Both the position numbers and the translations under genes were made by a program. DNA of 55,358 bases, taken from positions 1 to 55,358 of the forward strand of contig NZ_FQZD01000027.1 in assembly GCF_900141835.1 (NCBI RefSeq). The letters are read 5' to 3'. Source of the DNA: Propionispora hippei DSM 15287. Its GTDB lineage: Bacteria; Bacillota; Negativicutes; Propionisporales; Propionisporaceae. Shown one piece after another: positions 32,424-41,848 of this stretch. Under the pieces are notes generated by a model. That model did not search any database, had not been told where the DNA came from, and saw nothing but the letters and a program-made list of their open reading frames with translations. Position 1 is the first letter of the stretch. Every line of letters starts with the position of its first letter.

Positions 32424-33830
32424 ATGAACAAGAGTCAGATTGGTGTAATCGGCCTTGCGGTCATGGGAAAAAATCTGGCACTCAATATGGCCAACCACGG
32501 CTATTCCGTGACGGTTTACAACCGCTCGGAGGATAAAACGAAGCAATTGCTGGCTGAGGCAGCCGGACGGCAACTGACGGGGGCCTATTCGCTGCAGGAA
32601 TTGGTCGCGTCACTGGAACGGCCGCGCAAAATACTGATTATGGTCAAAGCCGGCAGTCCCGTGGATACCACCATTGAGCAGCTTTTGCCTTATCTGGAGC
32701 AAGGGGATATTTTGATTGACGGCGGCAATTCCTTTTATCAGGACACCATTCGCCGCCATCAGCAGCTTGCCGCCCGGGGCATTCACTTTATCGGCACCGG
32801 TGTATCCGGTGGGGAAGAAGGGGCGTTAAAAGGACCGGCGATTATGCCTGGCGGCGACAGAAAAGCCTTTGCCTTGGTGCAGCCTATCTTTGAGGCTATT
32901 GCGGCCAAGGTAGGGGAGGATGCCTGCTGCACCTATATTGGCAGCGACGGGGCGGGGCATTTTGTCAAAATGGTGCATAACGGCATTGAATATGCCGACA
33001 TGCAGCTTATATGCGAGGCCTATGTTTTATTGAGAGAGCTGTTGGGTCTCAAGCCTGAGGAAATTAAAGAGATTTTTGCCGGCTGGAATCAGGGCGAACT
33101 TAACAGTTATCTGATTGAAATTACGGCCGACATTCTAGGTAAAACCGATCCGGCCACAGGGAAGCCTATGGTGGAGGTCATCTTGGATAAGGCTGGACAG
33201 AAGGGTACCGGCAAGTGGACCAGCCAGGTGGCGCTGGACCTGGGCGTGCCCATCCCGTCGATTACCACTGCTGTCTTTGAACGCTATCTGTCGGCCATGA
33301 AGGACGAACGGGTGGCAGCCGCCAAGCGCCTGGCCGGACCGGAGATACAGGCTGTTCGTAAGCCGGCGGCTTTCGCCGAAGCCATCCGCCGGGCGCTGTA
33401 TGTCAGCAAAATCGGCGCTTATGCCCAAGGCTTCAGCCTGATGGCCGGCGCCTCCCGGCAGTACGGCTGGGACTTGGATCTGGGCAGCATCGCGATGATT
33501 TTCCGCGGCGGCTGCATTATCCGGGCCCAGTTTTTAAATAAAATCAAGGAAGCCTACGATAAGAATCAGGACTTGCCCAGTTTGTTTTTGGACGAGTATT
33601 TCCGCACCAGCATAGAGAATTACCAGCAGGACTGGCGGGACGTAGTGGTTGCCGCTATCCAGGCGGGCATCCCGGTACCGGCCTTTACCAGCTCCCTGTC
33701 CTATTTCGACAGCTACCGGGCGGCCGAGCTGCCGGCCAATCTGCTGCAGGCCCAGCGGGACTATTTTGGCGCCCATACCTTTGAACGGAATGACAAGGAA
33801 GGCACTTTCCATCATAACTGGGAAGCATAA
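32424..33830 (+). CDS. gnd: 6-phosphogluconate dehydrogenase, decarboxylating
   Basis: The 468-residue protein has the family's usual length and landmarks: [21 protein letters not shown] with the NADP site continuing as [34 protein letters not shown] and the catalytic [17 protein letters not shown]-terminal residues include [13 protein letters not shown] and the FHHNWEA end. It converts 6-phosphogluconate to ribulose 5-phosphate with CO2 and NADPH. AAAGGAGG precedes the ATG; the frame is open 31 codons further upstream within the kinase gene and that part was excluded. Confidence 0.95.
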   Translation: MNKSQIGVIGLAVMGKNLALNMANHGYSVTVYNRSEDKTKQLLAEAAGRQLTGAYSLQELVASLERPRKILIMVKAGSPVDTTIEQLLPYLEQGDILIDGGNSFYQDTIRRHQQLAARGIHFIGTGVSGGEEGALKGPAIMPGGDRKAFALVQPIFEAIAAKVGEDACCTYIGSDGAGHFVKMVHNGIEYADMQLICEAYVLLRELLGLKPEEIKEIFAGWNQGELNSYLIEITADILGKTDPATGKPMVEVILDKAGQKGTGKWTSQVALDLGVPIPSITTAVFERYLSAMKDERVAAAKRLAGPEIQAVRKPAAFAEAIRRALYVSKIGAYAQGFSLMAGASRQYGWDLDLGSIAMIFRGGCIIRAQFLNKIKEAYDKNQDLPSLFLDEYFRTSIENYQQDWRDVVVAAIQAGIPVPAFTSSLSYFDSYRAAELPANLLQAQRDYFGAHTFERNDKEGTFHHNWEA

Positions 33831-33867
33831 AGCGGCCCCCAATAACCCTGGTCGCTGCCTAAACAAA

Positions 33868-33910
33868 AAAACAAGGCTATTGCGCTAAAAAAGCGTAACA
33901 GCTTTGTTTT
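33868..33910 (+). terminator. terminator of the sugar-acid operon
   Basis: AAAACAAGGCT pairs with AGCTTTGTTTT (one G·T), with an inner TTGCGC/GCGTAA stem and a TTTT end. Confidence 0.75.
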
Positions 33911-33953
33911 GGCTCCCAGTTCGGCCTTTCCCGGAAAAATACGTTCCGCAGGA

Positions 33954-34054
33954 TGAAAAATTGCCGGCTTACGTTAAGAAATCCACCTGTGCCCTTTGGG
34001 TATTTGTTTGAGCGAAGCGAGTTTACGGATTTTTAGTAAGCCGGCAATTTTTCA
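33954..34054. repeat. 101-base palindromic element with 19-bp perfect arms
   Basis: TGAAAAATTGCCGGCTTAC (33954-33972) is repeated exactly in inverse at 34036-34054. Inside, AAATCC/GGATTT adds a second stem, and the apex carries CCCTTTGGG and GAGCGAAGCGAG, themselves short palindromes. The nested symmetry resembles a REP/MITE-like intergenic element rather than a simple terminator. Confidence 0.55.
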
Positions 34055-34085
34055 AGTATTTTGGAGGACAGGCCTAGCCTTTTGG

Positions 34086-34112
34086 GTCCCTTTGTGGCAA
34101 TGACAAAGGGAC
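34086..34112. repeat. 10-bp perfect inverted repeat
   Basis: GTCCCTTTGT (34086-34095) pairs with ACAAAGGGAC (34103-34112) around GGCAATG. It has no T-run on either strand. It may be part of the adjoining palindromic element or a regulatory dyad. Confidence 0.5.
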
Positions 34113-34230
34113 GACAAGCTTTTCTTTACACATACAGGCTGTTGTAAATGAATAAAATCATTTGCGACGGTCTTGTTTTACATTAAGCAGGTGCTTGCAA
34201 TGTCCGATATGCGCTCACAAAAGCAGGAAA

Positions 34231-35883
34231 TTAGTTTGCCTGCTTGAGCAGGCTCTTCAAGTCGTCCTCCGGCGTGCTGATCGGTTTGATACTGAAGGTT
34301 TCCACCAGATACTGCAGCACATTAGGCGACAGGAAGGCCGGCAGGCTGGGGCCGAGCCGCATATTTTGGATGCCCAGCGATAAGAGCGCCAACAGGTCGG
34401 CAACAGCTTTTTGCTCGTACCAAGACAGCACGATGGAAAGCGGCAGGGAATTGACATCGGTATCGAAGGCATCGGCCAGCGCTGTGGCAATCCGGACGGC
34501 CGAATAAGCATCGTTGCACTGCCCGATGTCTAAAAGCCGCGGCAGACCAGCTACAGTACCGAAATCCAGCTTATTGAAACGGTATTTGCCGCAGGCCAGG
34601 GTCAGGATGACGCAATCCTCCGGAACGAGCTTGGCAAACTCGGTGTAGTAATTGCGTCCCGGACGGGCACCGTCGCAGCCGCCGATGAGGAAGAAGTGAC
34701 GCACCTTGCCGTCCTTTACCGCATTGACAATGGCTTCGGCATGGGATAGTGTGGCATGATGCCCGAAGCCGACCAGGATTTTGTGCGCTTCTTCATCCTC
34801 GGTAAAGCCACCTAACTCTAAAGCCTTATCGATGATTTCACTGAAATCTTTGGTGCCATCAGGCTTGGTTTTAATGTTTTTCACGCCTTCCCAGCCGACA
34901 ACGTTGGTCGTGAAAATCCGGTCCTTATAAGTTTCCCGGGGCCGCATCAGACAGTTGGTGGTCATCAGGATACAGCCCGGCAAGCTGTCAAATTCCTTCT
35001 GTTGATTTTGCCAGGCCGAACCGTAGTTGCCAGCCAGATGCTTATATTTTTTCAGGCCCGGATAGCCGTGGGCCGGCAGCATTTCGCCGTGGGTGTAGAT
35101 GTTGATACCCTTTCCTTCGGTTTGTTCCAGCAGCATTTCCAGGTCACGCAGGTCATGGCCGGAGATAATGATAAAGGGCCCTTTCTTGGGATTGACATCA
35201 ACCTGGTGCGGCGATGGGTTTTGATAGGTTGTCGTATTGGCCTCGTCCAGCACCTTCATGACTTCGACGCTCATATTGCCTGTCCGCATAACCACGCGGA
35301 TCATGTCGTCCAGGGTGAGATTATCGTTGGTTGTGGCTTCTAACCCCTGGAAGTAGAAGTTGTCCACCTGGTCGCTGTAAAAGTTGATAAACCTGGCCTG
35401 ATGGCCGTAGGCACTGATGCCCTTTAAGCCGTACAGGACGGTGGAGCGCAGGGAGCGGATGTCGGGGTCCAGGGTTTGATCGTACATAATGCCCGCCTTG
35501 ACCGCATCCTTGAGCATGGCTTCCTTGCTATCGCTCAGATTGTAGGTGGCTGCGTCGGGATAGTTTTTTTGCGGGGCCTGGCTGCGCAACTGTTCTTTTA
35601 TTTTTTGCGATTCCTGCAGCAGTTTTACATGAACACCGACGTCAAAATTAACGTTGGTCAGGGTGGTGAACAGGGAATTCTCGACAAACTTAACCACCTC
35701 TTTGTCAATCGGTTTACCCTGGTCGATCAGTTCCTTGGCATAGCAGGAGATGCCTTTTAGCTGGTAAATCAGTAAATCCTGCAAATTGGCAATTTCCGGG
35801 GTTTTACCGCAGACACCGCTCTTGGTACAGCCTTTGCCGCCAAAAGTTTGTTCACACTGGTAACAAAACATCGCATTGTCCAA
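34231..35883 (-). CDS. hcp: hybrid cluster protein (hydroxylamine reductase)
   Basis: The protein of about 550 residues begins MDNAMFCYQCEQT. It has the N-terminal [4Fe-4S] pattern C-x2-C-x8-C-x5-C (CYQCEQTFGGKGCTKSGVC), typical of class I enzymes of strict anaerobes. Later segments ILMTTNCLMRPRE, VGFGHHATLSHAE and LIGGCDGARPGRNYYTEF hold ligands of the hybrid 4Fe-2S-2O cluster. Hcp reduces hydroxylamine and NO and protects against nitrosative stress. A TTG start at 35883 sits nine bases after AAGGAG; an ATG four codons on is the alternative. It is a single-gene unit without an Hcr partner. Confidence 0.93.
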   Translation of the reverse strand: MDNAMFCYQCEQTFGGKGCTKSGVCGKTPEIANLQDLLIYQLKGISCYAKELIDQGKPIDKEVVKFVENSLFTTLTNVNFDVGVHVKLLQESQKIKEQLRSQAPQKNYPDAATYNLSDSKEAMLKDAVKAGIMYDQTLDPDIRSLRSTVLYGLKGISAYGHQARFINFYSDQVDNFYFQGLEATTNDNLTLDDMIRVVMRTGNMSVEVMKVLDEANTTTYQNPSPHQVDVNPKKGPFIIISGHDLRDLEMLLEQTEGKGINIYTHGEMLPAHGYPGLKKYKHLAGNYGSAWQNQQKEFDSLPGCILMTTNCLMRPRETYKDRIFTTNVVGWEGVKNIKTKPDGTKDFSEIIDKALELGGFTEDEEAHKILVGFGHHATLSHAEAIVNAVKDGKVRHFFLIGGCDGARPGRNYYTEFAKLVPEDCVILTLACGKYRFNKLDFGTVAGLPRLLDIGQCNDAYSAVRIATALADAFDTDVNSLPLSIVLSWYEQKAVADLLALLSLGIQNMRLGPSLPAFLSPNVLQYLVETFSIKPISTPEDDLKSLLKQAN

Positions 35884-36004
35884 ACCGAATCGCTCCTTTT
35901 TAATATAGTTAGACCTTACTTTAACAGTAAGAAATCCTGGAAAATAATTTAGAATTTTTAGTCGGAAAATCCTGCCTGTTCCAGAATAAAAACCGATCAC
36001 TTTT

Positions 36005-36017
36005 TTGTCTTTGACAA
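36005..36017. promoter_or_regulatory. TTGTC-TTT-GACAA dyad upstream of hcp
   Basis: A 13-base dyad lies about 120 bases before the hcp start on the minus strand. A second dyad CTTAC-N7-GTAAG occurs at about 35915-35931, closer to the gene. Either could bind a redox or NO-responsive regulator; neither matches the classical Fnr box. Confidence 0.3.
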
Positions 36018-36124
36018 TAAAAGCAGTTATAGCAAGATTACTATTCCCTGTTTTTTTATATTATAACCGTTAGCAAAGCATTGAATTTCAGCAGCTAGCG
36101 ACCGTGTTTGCCATCAGGCACTAT

Positions 36125-36156
36125 AAAAAAAACAGGCTCTCCGCCAGGGGAGCCTG
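36125..36156 (-). terminator. terminator of the MFS gene at 36174 (minus strand)
   Basis: On the minus strand CAGGCTC pairs with GAGCCTG around a 10-base loop and is followed by a run of eight T. Confidence 0.8.
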
Positions 36157-36173
36157 CTGTTAGAGCGGTCAGT

Positions 36174-37595
36174 TCAGTTTTTAGCGATCAGTTCAGTCCG
36201 TCTTACGAAGGATAAGGCGGCACCAATGGCGGCAAATAAGGCCCCCGCAAACAGAGCGGTATGGTAGCCGGACAGAAAGGCGGCAATCTGCTGAGCCGCA
36301 TCAGGCTGGGTAAAACCGGCCAGAGCGGCGGCTTGGCGGTTCTCGAAAATCGACACGGAGATGGCGATGCCCGAAACCTGGCCAATATTTCTTACCAGTG
36401 AATTGAAGCCGCTGGCAATGCCCAGCTTTTCCGGCGGGACCGAACTCATGACACTGTTGTTATTGGGTGATTGAAAGAGCGCGTTGCCTAAGCCCAGCGT
36501 AGCCTGGGACAAGGCAATTTCCCAAAGTGAGGTGTGTTCGCCCAACAGGGTTAGCGAAAGCAGGCCCAGGGTAGTTACGCTCAGTCCAGCGGTACTGAGA
36601 AAAGCCGGGTTGATCCGGTCGGACAGATAGCCGCTAATCGGAGCCAGCAGGGCCATTAAGAACGGGAAGGGCGTCATCAGCAGGCCGACCTGTGAAGGGC
36701 TTAGGTGCAGGATGGTGGTTAGGTAGAAGGGCAGCAGCATGGTATTGGAAAAAAGGGCCATAAAGGAAATCAGACCGGCGGCATTGCCGGACCAGAAGGC
36801 CCAGATTTTAAACAGGCTTAGGTCAATCATTGGAAAGGGAGCGCGTTTTTCGTGAAGGACAAAGAGCGTTAAGAGAGCTACAGCTGCGATAAACAAAGTA
36901 ATGACTGTTTTAGACAGCCAGCCTAAATCCTCGCCATGAATGATAGCTAGCAGAAAGCAGATCATGCCGGTGGCGAACAATACGGCACCCGGGTAATCGA
37001 AGGCTTCGCCGTTCTGGCGGGCTTCCCGGGGGAGAATTATCTGACCGGCGGCAAAACCGAGCAACCCAATCGGCAAATTGACATAGAAAATCGACTCCCA
37101 GCCGAACAGATCGACCAATACACCGCCCACACTGGGGCCTGTCAGGGAGCCCAGCGCCACAATGGTTCCCACCATGCCGAGGGCTTGTCCGCGGCTGGAA
37201 CTGGGAAAGGTGGCAGCCACAATGGCCGAGGCATTGGCCATGAGCATGGCGGCTCCGATGGCTTGGATCACTCTGGCGGTGATCAACAAGGCAATGTGGC
37301 CGGCCAGGCCGCAGAGCAGCGAGCCTAAAGTAAAAACGAGAAACCCGGCGGTATAGACCGAGCGGCGGCCGAGCATGTCTCCCAGACGGCCAAAGAGCGG
37401 CAGCAGGCAGGAAATGGTCAGCAGATAAGCCGATACGACCCACTGAACCAGTGGCAGGCTGGAATCAAGCATAGCCGAGATACGGGGCAACGCGACATTG
37501 ACAATGCTGGAATCAAGGGTTGCCATGAAAGTTCCTGTAGCAGTTACGCTAAATACCAGCCAGCGATAGTATGGTAAGGCTTGTAAATTGAGCAT
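36174..37595 (-). CDS. DHA2 family (14-TM) drug efflux MFS transporter
   Basis: The 473-residue protein has EmrB/QacA-type signatures: MATLDSSIVNVALP in helix 1, GRLGDMLGRRSVYTAG (motif A) and GSLTGPSVGGVLVDLFGW (motif C). It spans about 14 helices. It is likely a proton-driven exporter of lipophilic compounds. It follows the FAD oxidoreductase gene on the same strand after 144 bases. Its codon and base composition match the neighbours. Confidence 0.9.
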   Translation of the reverse strand: MLNLQALPYYRWLVFSVTATGTFMATLDSSIVNVALPRISAMLDSSLPLVQWVVSAYLLTISCLLPLFGRLGDMLGRRSVYTAGFLVFTLGSLLCGLAGHIALLITARVIQAIGAAMLMANASAIVAATFPSSSRGQALGMVGTIVALGSLTGPSVGGVLVDLFGWESIFYVNLPIGLLGFAAGQIILPREARQNGEAFDYPGAVLFATGMICFLLAIIHGEDLGWLSKTVITLFIAAVALLTLFVLHEKRAPFPMIDLSLFKIWAFWSGNAAGLISFMALFSNTMLLPFYLTTILHLSPSQVGLLMTPFPFLMALLAPISGYLSDRINPAFLSTAGLSVTTLGLLSLTLLGEHTSLWEIALSQATLGLGNALFQSPNNNSVMSSVPPEKLGIASGFNSLVRNIGQVSGIAISVSIFENRQAAALAGFTQPDAAQQIAAFLSGYHTALFAGALFAAIGAALSFVRRTELIAKN

Positions 37596-37739
37596 GGTAA
37601 TTTCCTCAAATTAGGTATTTTTTATCAGTAATTTAATCATAAGCCAGCTAGGTAGGATTAGCAAGCGGATTATCCGGCAGGGTATGGTCATTGCCTGTAA
37701 TATTTTAACAGATCTTTCGTTTGGTAATGGGACGTTTGT

Positions 37740-38822
37740 TTATCCAAAAAGCGGTGTTAACAGGCGACTGATTATCTTTAGGAGGCTAATGCGACGGTTA
37801 TTCAGCAAACGGTTAGCTAAGGGAGTGCCTGCCAGGCTAACAAGGGTGTCCAGGTTAGCATTGTTTAAGGACTCCAAAAATTTCCGGAGTGTCATGGAGT
37901 GGTGATAGCTTTGGTAAAGGGATTTGGCGGTTTGCTGGTAATTTAACTGTCCAAGCAAATCCTGAGCAGCATAAATACCGGATAACATGGACGGCAGTTG
38001 GCCAAAGCCCAGCGCCGGCATCATAGTTCCCAGGCAATTGCCGACAAAGAAAGTATTGCCGATGCGGGGCATATCGGAAATTCCCATCCGGTAATGGTGA
38101 ATTTCAAATTGGTCGGTTATCCTTAGATTCTGCCGAGTGTCTTTACAGACCCGTTCAAAATATCTGTCCCACAATTTGTTTTGATTTAGCTCCTTCGCTT
38201 CAGGATATTCGGGATAGGCTAAGGTAATGTTGGCTTCTTTGCCGGAGAAGGGAATTAAGTAGCAATATCCTTTGGGAGCAATAGTGTTATCAAGCCAGGC
38301 GGCCACTTCTCGCTGATTGAAGTTTCCGGCGACAGTTGCTCCCTTTAAAGTAACGGTAAGACTGCTTTTTACTCGCTGTATTTCCTCGGTATACCTGAAA
38401 TCGCCGACAGCCAATATAATATGGGTAAATTCTTTTAATAAAGCAGTATAGTCGTATGTTGAGTTGAATAAAATTTTGGTCTTTAATTGCCGGGCCAATT
38501 GGGACTCAAACGAGGTTTCCACCCTGCCCCGCAGATTAATAAAGCCTAGTTGGCCGGTTAATTGGGCTGTCTTATTCTCGGAATGCAACGTGAGTGCCGT
38601 AATATTATTGGTAGGCTGCAGGTATATACCGTAAACTTCTGACAACCGGACCAGCGGATCGCTGAAGGATTGCTCCAGCATAGGCAGTAAAATTTCTCCA
38701 TTAACAAACCGGTCGCCGACGCAACGGCGATTATCAAAAACGGTGGGAGTGAGACCGTTTTTCTCTAAGGTTAAGGCACAGGCTAACCCAGACAGGCCGG
38801 CTCCCATAATTGCTATTTTCAT
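37740..38822 (-). CDS. FAD-dependent oxidoreductase, geranylgeranyl-reductase-like
   Basis: The 360-residue flavoprotein has the N-terminal dinucleotide-binding motif MGAGLSGLACALTLE. A later FVGNCLGTMMPALGFGQLPSMLSGIYAAQDL resembles the FAD-proximal GD segment of the geranylgeranyl reductase/halogenase group, although the usual Asp is replaced by Asn. Members reduce isoprenoid chains or oxidise quinone-like compounds. There is no terpenoid neighbour; adjacent pumps may export a product or a toxic substrate. Confidence 0.72.
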   Translation of the reverse strand: MKIAIMGAGLSGLACALTLEKNGLTPTVFDNRRCVGDRFVNGEILLPMLEQSFSDPLVRLSEVYGIYLQPTNNITALTLHSENKTAQLTGQLGFINLRGRVETSFESQLARQLKTKILFNSTYDYTALLKEFTHIILAVGDFRYTEEIQRVKSSLTVTLKGATVAGNFNQREVAAWLDNTIAPKGYCYLIPFSGKEANITLAYPEYPEAKELNQNKLWDRYFERVCKDTRQNLRITDQFEIHHYRMGISDMPRIGNTFFVGNCLGTMMPALGFGQLPSMLSGIYAAQDLLGQLNYQQTAKSLYQSYHHSMTLRKFLESLNNANLDTLVSLAGTPLANRLLNNRRISLLKIISRLLTPLFG

Positions 38823-38998
38823 AAAAAGCCTCCCAGCTATTTATCCTTAGCATAGCCAACTATATGCAGAATATGTTCGGCGGCTCAGGCGGCAGGGTGA
38901 TTTAGCCGGAGATTTTTTTAAGTTACAGGAGTCTTGTTGATATTATTTTCTTAGCAGGGGAAGGCTAAACCAAGTCATTCCATTAGCGGGAGGAAGCT

Positions 38999-40708
38999 AT
39001 GAACAGTAACAGGCAGCGAAGAATATTACTGACAGGTTTGTTTTTAGCTCTGTTTTTTTCTTCTTTGGACCAGACGGTGGTGGGGACAGCAATGCCCCGC
39101 ATTATTGGCGAGCTTGGCGGGCTGAGCATTATGACCTGGGTGACCACGACCTATATGCTTACTTCGACGACGGTGGTGCCGATTGCCGGCAAGCTGGCCG
39201 ATGTATACGGACGCCGGTTGATTTATATAGCCGGATTGTTGATTTTTATCGGCGGCTCGGCGCTTTGCGGGACAAGCCAGACCATGCTGCAACTCATTCT
39301 GTACCGGGCCTTGCAGGGGATTGGCGGTGGCATTATGATGCCTTTGGCCATGACGATCGTCGGTGACATCTTTCCGCCGGGTGAACGGGGCCGGTGGCAG
39401 GGCATTATGGGGGCGCTGTTTGGGCTGTCGTCGGTGGTTGGCCCGGCTATTGGCGGCTGGATTGTCGATTCTGCCTCCTGGCAGTGGGTTTTTTACATCA
39501 ATCTGCCAATTGGTTTTTTGGCGACGGCTACTATCTATATGGGTTTGCGCGATGAAAAACCGGCCGTCGGGCAGGTTCATATTGATTATGCCGGTATTTT
39601 GCTGCTCATTACCGGAACTGTCTCTTTGCTGCTGGGATTAAATATGGGCGGAGCCGGTTATTCCTGGCTGTCCTGGCAGATAGTTGGCTTACTGGGCCTT
39701 TCGTTTGTTGCCTGGGCGCTCTTTCTTTATGTTGAGCAAAGAGCCCTGGACCCGGTGCTGAGTCTGGATTTATTTCAAAACAAAGTGTTTGCCGTTAGCA
39801 ATATGGTCGGCTTCCTCATGGGCCTGGGCATGTTTGGGGCGTTGGCGTTTTTACCCCTGTTCTTTCAGGGTGTGCTGGGCATCAGCGCGACCGGTTCCGG
39901 TAACACGATGCTGCCGATGATGCTGGGCATGATGGGGACCAGTATTTTAGCCGGACGCTATGCCACCAGGCTGCCGTTCCGGACGATTTATCTGGCCGGT
40001 ATGAGCATTATGACAGTGGCCTTTTACCTGTTAAGCACCATGACGATAGAAACGCGGCAATTGGCTGCCGCAGCGTATATCGCGCTGCTGGGCATTGGCA
40101 TGGGCCTGATTATGCCGGTGATTACCATTGCCGTGCAAAGCACGGTGGGTCCAAAACGGCGCGGGGTCGCCACTTCGGCGACGCAATTTTTTCGCAGCAT
40201 TGGCGGCACACTGGGAATGACGGTGCTCGGGGTGGTGTTTAACAGCTATTCCAATGCCATCATGGCGCAGGAGTTTTTCCCGGCTATCAAAAATATGCCT
40301 ATTGCCGCTAACAGTGTGCTGGCCGACTGGCTGGCGAAAGCCCGGACCGATCCTCACAGCATGTTTAATATCTTGTTAAGTCCCGAGACCTTGCAGCTCA
40401 TTCCGGCAGAACTGCGTGACAGCCTGCTGCCACCGCTCAAGGGTGCGCTGGCCGAATCGCTGCAGGTGGTGTTCTGGGTGGCGGCACTCATTGGCGTTGC
40501 CGGGGTACTGGTAAGCCTGTTGCTTGGCAATGTCCGGCTGGAGCAGCGGGATAAACAGAATGCCGCTCCCGATGCCGGGGCAGTGCTGCTGGCGGAAGGC
40601 ATTGCGCCGGAAGTGGAGCTGGCCGCCGAGCTGGTGCCTGACTTGATTGACGGGGAACGGAAAAAAGGTTCCGAGGTATGTTCCAAGGAGCGGCGGCCGG
40701 ACGAATAG
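38999..40708 (+). CDS. DHA2 family (14-TM) drug efflux MFS transporter, long C-terminal tail
   Basis: The 569-residue protein has SSLDQTVVGTAMPRI in helix 1, GKLADVYGRRLIYIAG (motif A) and GLSSVVGPAIGGWIVDS (motif C). It ends in an acidic-basic hydrophilic tail of about 55 residues after the last helix. Its second large loop and total length match the MDR (LfrA/Mdr) branch. It is divergent from the FAD oxidoreductase gene, with a 176-base shared promoter region. Confidence 0.9.
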   Translation: MNSNRQRRILLTGLFLALFFSSLDQTVVGTAMPRIIGELGGLSIMTWVTTTYMLTSTTVVPIAGKLADVYGRRLIYIAGLLIFIGGSALCGTSQTMLQLILYRALQGIGGGIMMPLAMTIVGDIFPPGERGRWQGIMGALFGLSSVVGPAIGGWIVDSASWQWVFYINLPIGFLATATIYMGLRDEKPAVGQVHIDYAGILLLITGTVSLLLGLNMGGAGYSWLSWQIVGLLGLSFVAWALFLYVEQRALDPVLSLDLFQNKVFAVSNMVGFLMGLGMFGALAFLPLFFQGVLGISATGSGNTMLPMMLGMMGTSILAGRYATRLPFRTIYLAGMSIMTVAFYLLSTMTIETRQLAAAAYIALLGIGMGLIMPVITIAVQSTVGPKRRGVATSATQFFRSIGGTLGMTVLGVVFNSYSNAIMAQEFFPAIKNMPIAANSVLADWLAKARTDPHSMFNILLSPETLQLIPAELRDSLLPPLKGALAESLQVVFWVAALIGVAGVLVSLLLGNVRLEQRDKQNAAPDAGAVLLAEGIAPEVELAAELVPDLIDGERKKGSEVCSKERRPDE

Positions 40709-40722
40709 CGCCTGGCCGCCGC
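40690..40722 (+). terminator. terminator overlapping the end of the MFS coding sequence
   Basis: GCGGCGGCC (40690-40698) pairs perfectly with GGCCGCCGC (40714-40722), followed by CTTTTG. The stop codon lies in the loop. Confidence 0.75.
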
Positions 40723-40741
40723 CCTTTTGATAAAAAGGAAG

Positions 40742-41563
40742 TTAACGGTATTTAGCCGCGAAATCCGCCAGTTCTTTATTGAATTTGTCCCGCTCGTCCC
40801 GGAACAAGGCATGACCGCTATAGCAGAAGGGGATGAGCCGGGAATGCCTGATACCCTGCTCCTGGGCTTCGCCCAAGGAGAAGTGGCAGACGCGGTCGTG
40901 AATGCCGTGCAGGATCAAGGTGGGAACTTCGATGCTTTCCAGGTCGGAAAAAAGTTTTTCCTCGCCCAGCCAGGTGGTGGCCACGGCTGCCGTAGACCAT
41001 AGGGCGGCCTTTAGCCCGAGCTGGAAAAACCAATCGGCGAAAGGCTGGGTGACATATTGAAAAAAGAACATGTCGCCAAAATCCCGCAGCATCGCCGGCC
41101 GGTCGGTGTAGGTGTCCCGGATGATTTTTTCAACGGCTTCCCGCGGCAGACCATAAGGAAAGTATGGCCGTTGAATGAGACTGGGGGCCGCTGCCGCGCA
41201 AAGAGCCAGCTTTGCCACGCCGTATCCCCTGTGACGGGCCATGTAGCGGACGGCGATGGCACCGCCGGTGGAGTGGGCGGCCAGGGTAACCCCTTGTAAC
41301 CCCAGTTGGCTGATTACGCCGTAGACGTCATCAGCCAGCCGGTTATAATCGTAGCCGTCAGCCGGCTTATCGGAGCGTCCGAAGCCCCGCTGATCGATGC
41401 CTATGCAGCGAAAGCCTTTCTGGATCAAATAGGCAAACTGATATTCAAACATGGTATAATCGGCAGGCCAACCATGCAAAAAGACAATGGTTTCACAGCC
41501 TGCCGGGTTTACATCCTCTACATAGAGTTTGACGTGTTCATCGACTTTTATATAGTATCCCAT
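40742..41563 (-). CDS. alpha/beta hydrolase (haloperoxidase/esterase-like)
   Basis: The 273-residue protein has the usual fold order: FLHGWPADY (oxyanion His-Gly), DQRGFGRSDKP, the nucleophile elbow AHSTGG (Ser), the acid in LHGIHDRVC and His in YSGHALFRDE. This pattern is shared by non-haem haloperoxidases, esterases and epoxide or C-C hydrolases, so the substrate is open. It is convergent with the MFS gene and has AGGAGG upstream of the ATG. Confidence 0.85.
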   Translation of the reverse strand: MGYYIKVDEHVKLYVEDVNPAGCETIVFLHGWPADYTMFEYQFAYLIQKGFRCIGIDQRGFGRSDKPADGYDYNRLADDVYGVISQLGLQGVTLAAHSTGGAIAVRYMARHRGYGVAKLALCAAAAPSLIQRPYFPYGLPREAVEKIIRDTYTDRPAMLRDFGDMFFFQYVTQPFADWFFQLGLKAALWSTAAVATTWLGEEKLFSDLESIEVPTLILHGIHDRVCHFSLGEAQEQGIRHSRLIPFCYSGHALFRDERDKFNKELADFAAKYR

Positions 41564-41848
41564 CGCCTGGTTCCTCCTGGCAGGTAAATGCCTTTTTATG
41601 AGTAGCCTATTCCTTTATGGCCCAAAAGGTGACATAATAAAGGGAAGGTCTGGCATAGCGCGGTTGGCTGACGGTAAAAAAAATAAAATATTTTGCCATT
41701 ATTTATTTTCTACGGCCTAGGTACTTGCGGAGCCGGGCGTTTTACAATACAATATTTTGCTATAAGAGGTATGTACGTCTGCCGGTCACGGTTAGTACGG
41801 CATTCCTGTCGCTCTTATTGTAGAATATGTTTATTAGGAGGTTGATCA

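Larger units (their letters stand above)
33831..34230. other. 400-base spacer dense in hairpins
   Basis: Between gnd and the convergent hybrid-cluster gene lie at least three strong inverted repeats (33868-33910, 33954-34054, 34086-34112) and no gene. The first is a plain terminator; the second is much longer than needed for termination. Confidence 0.6.

Noticed and set aside
36910-37443. 177-codon alternative frame within the DHA2 pump gene
   Set aside because: The composition is rich in Arg, His, Gly and Pro, typical of an out-of-frame reading; the overlapping MFS frame has all family motifs.
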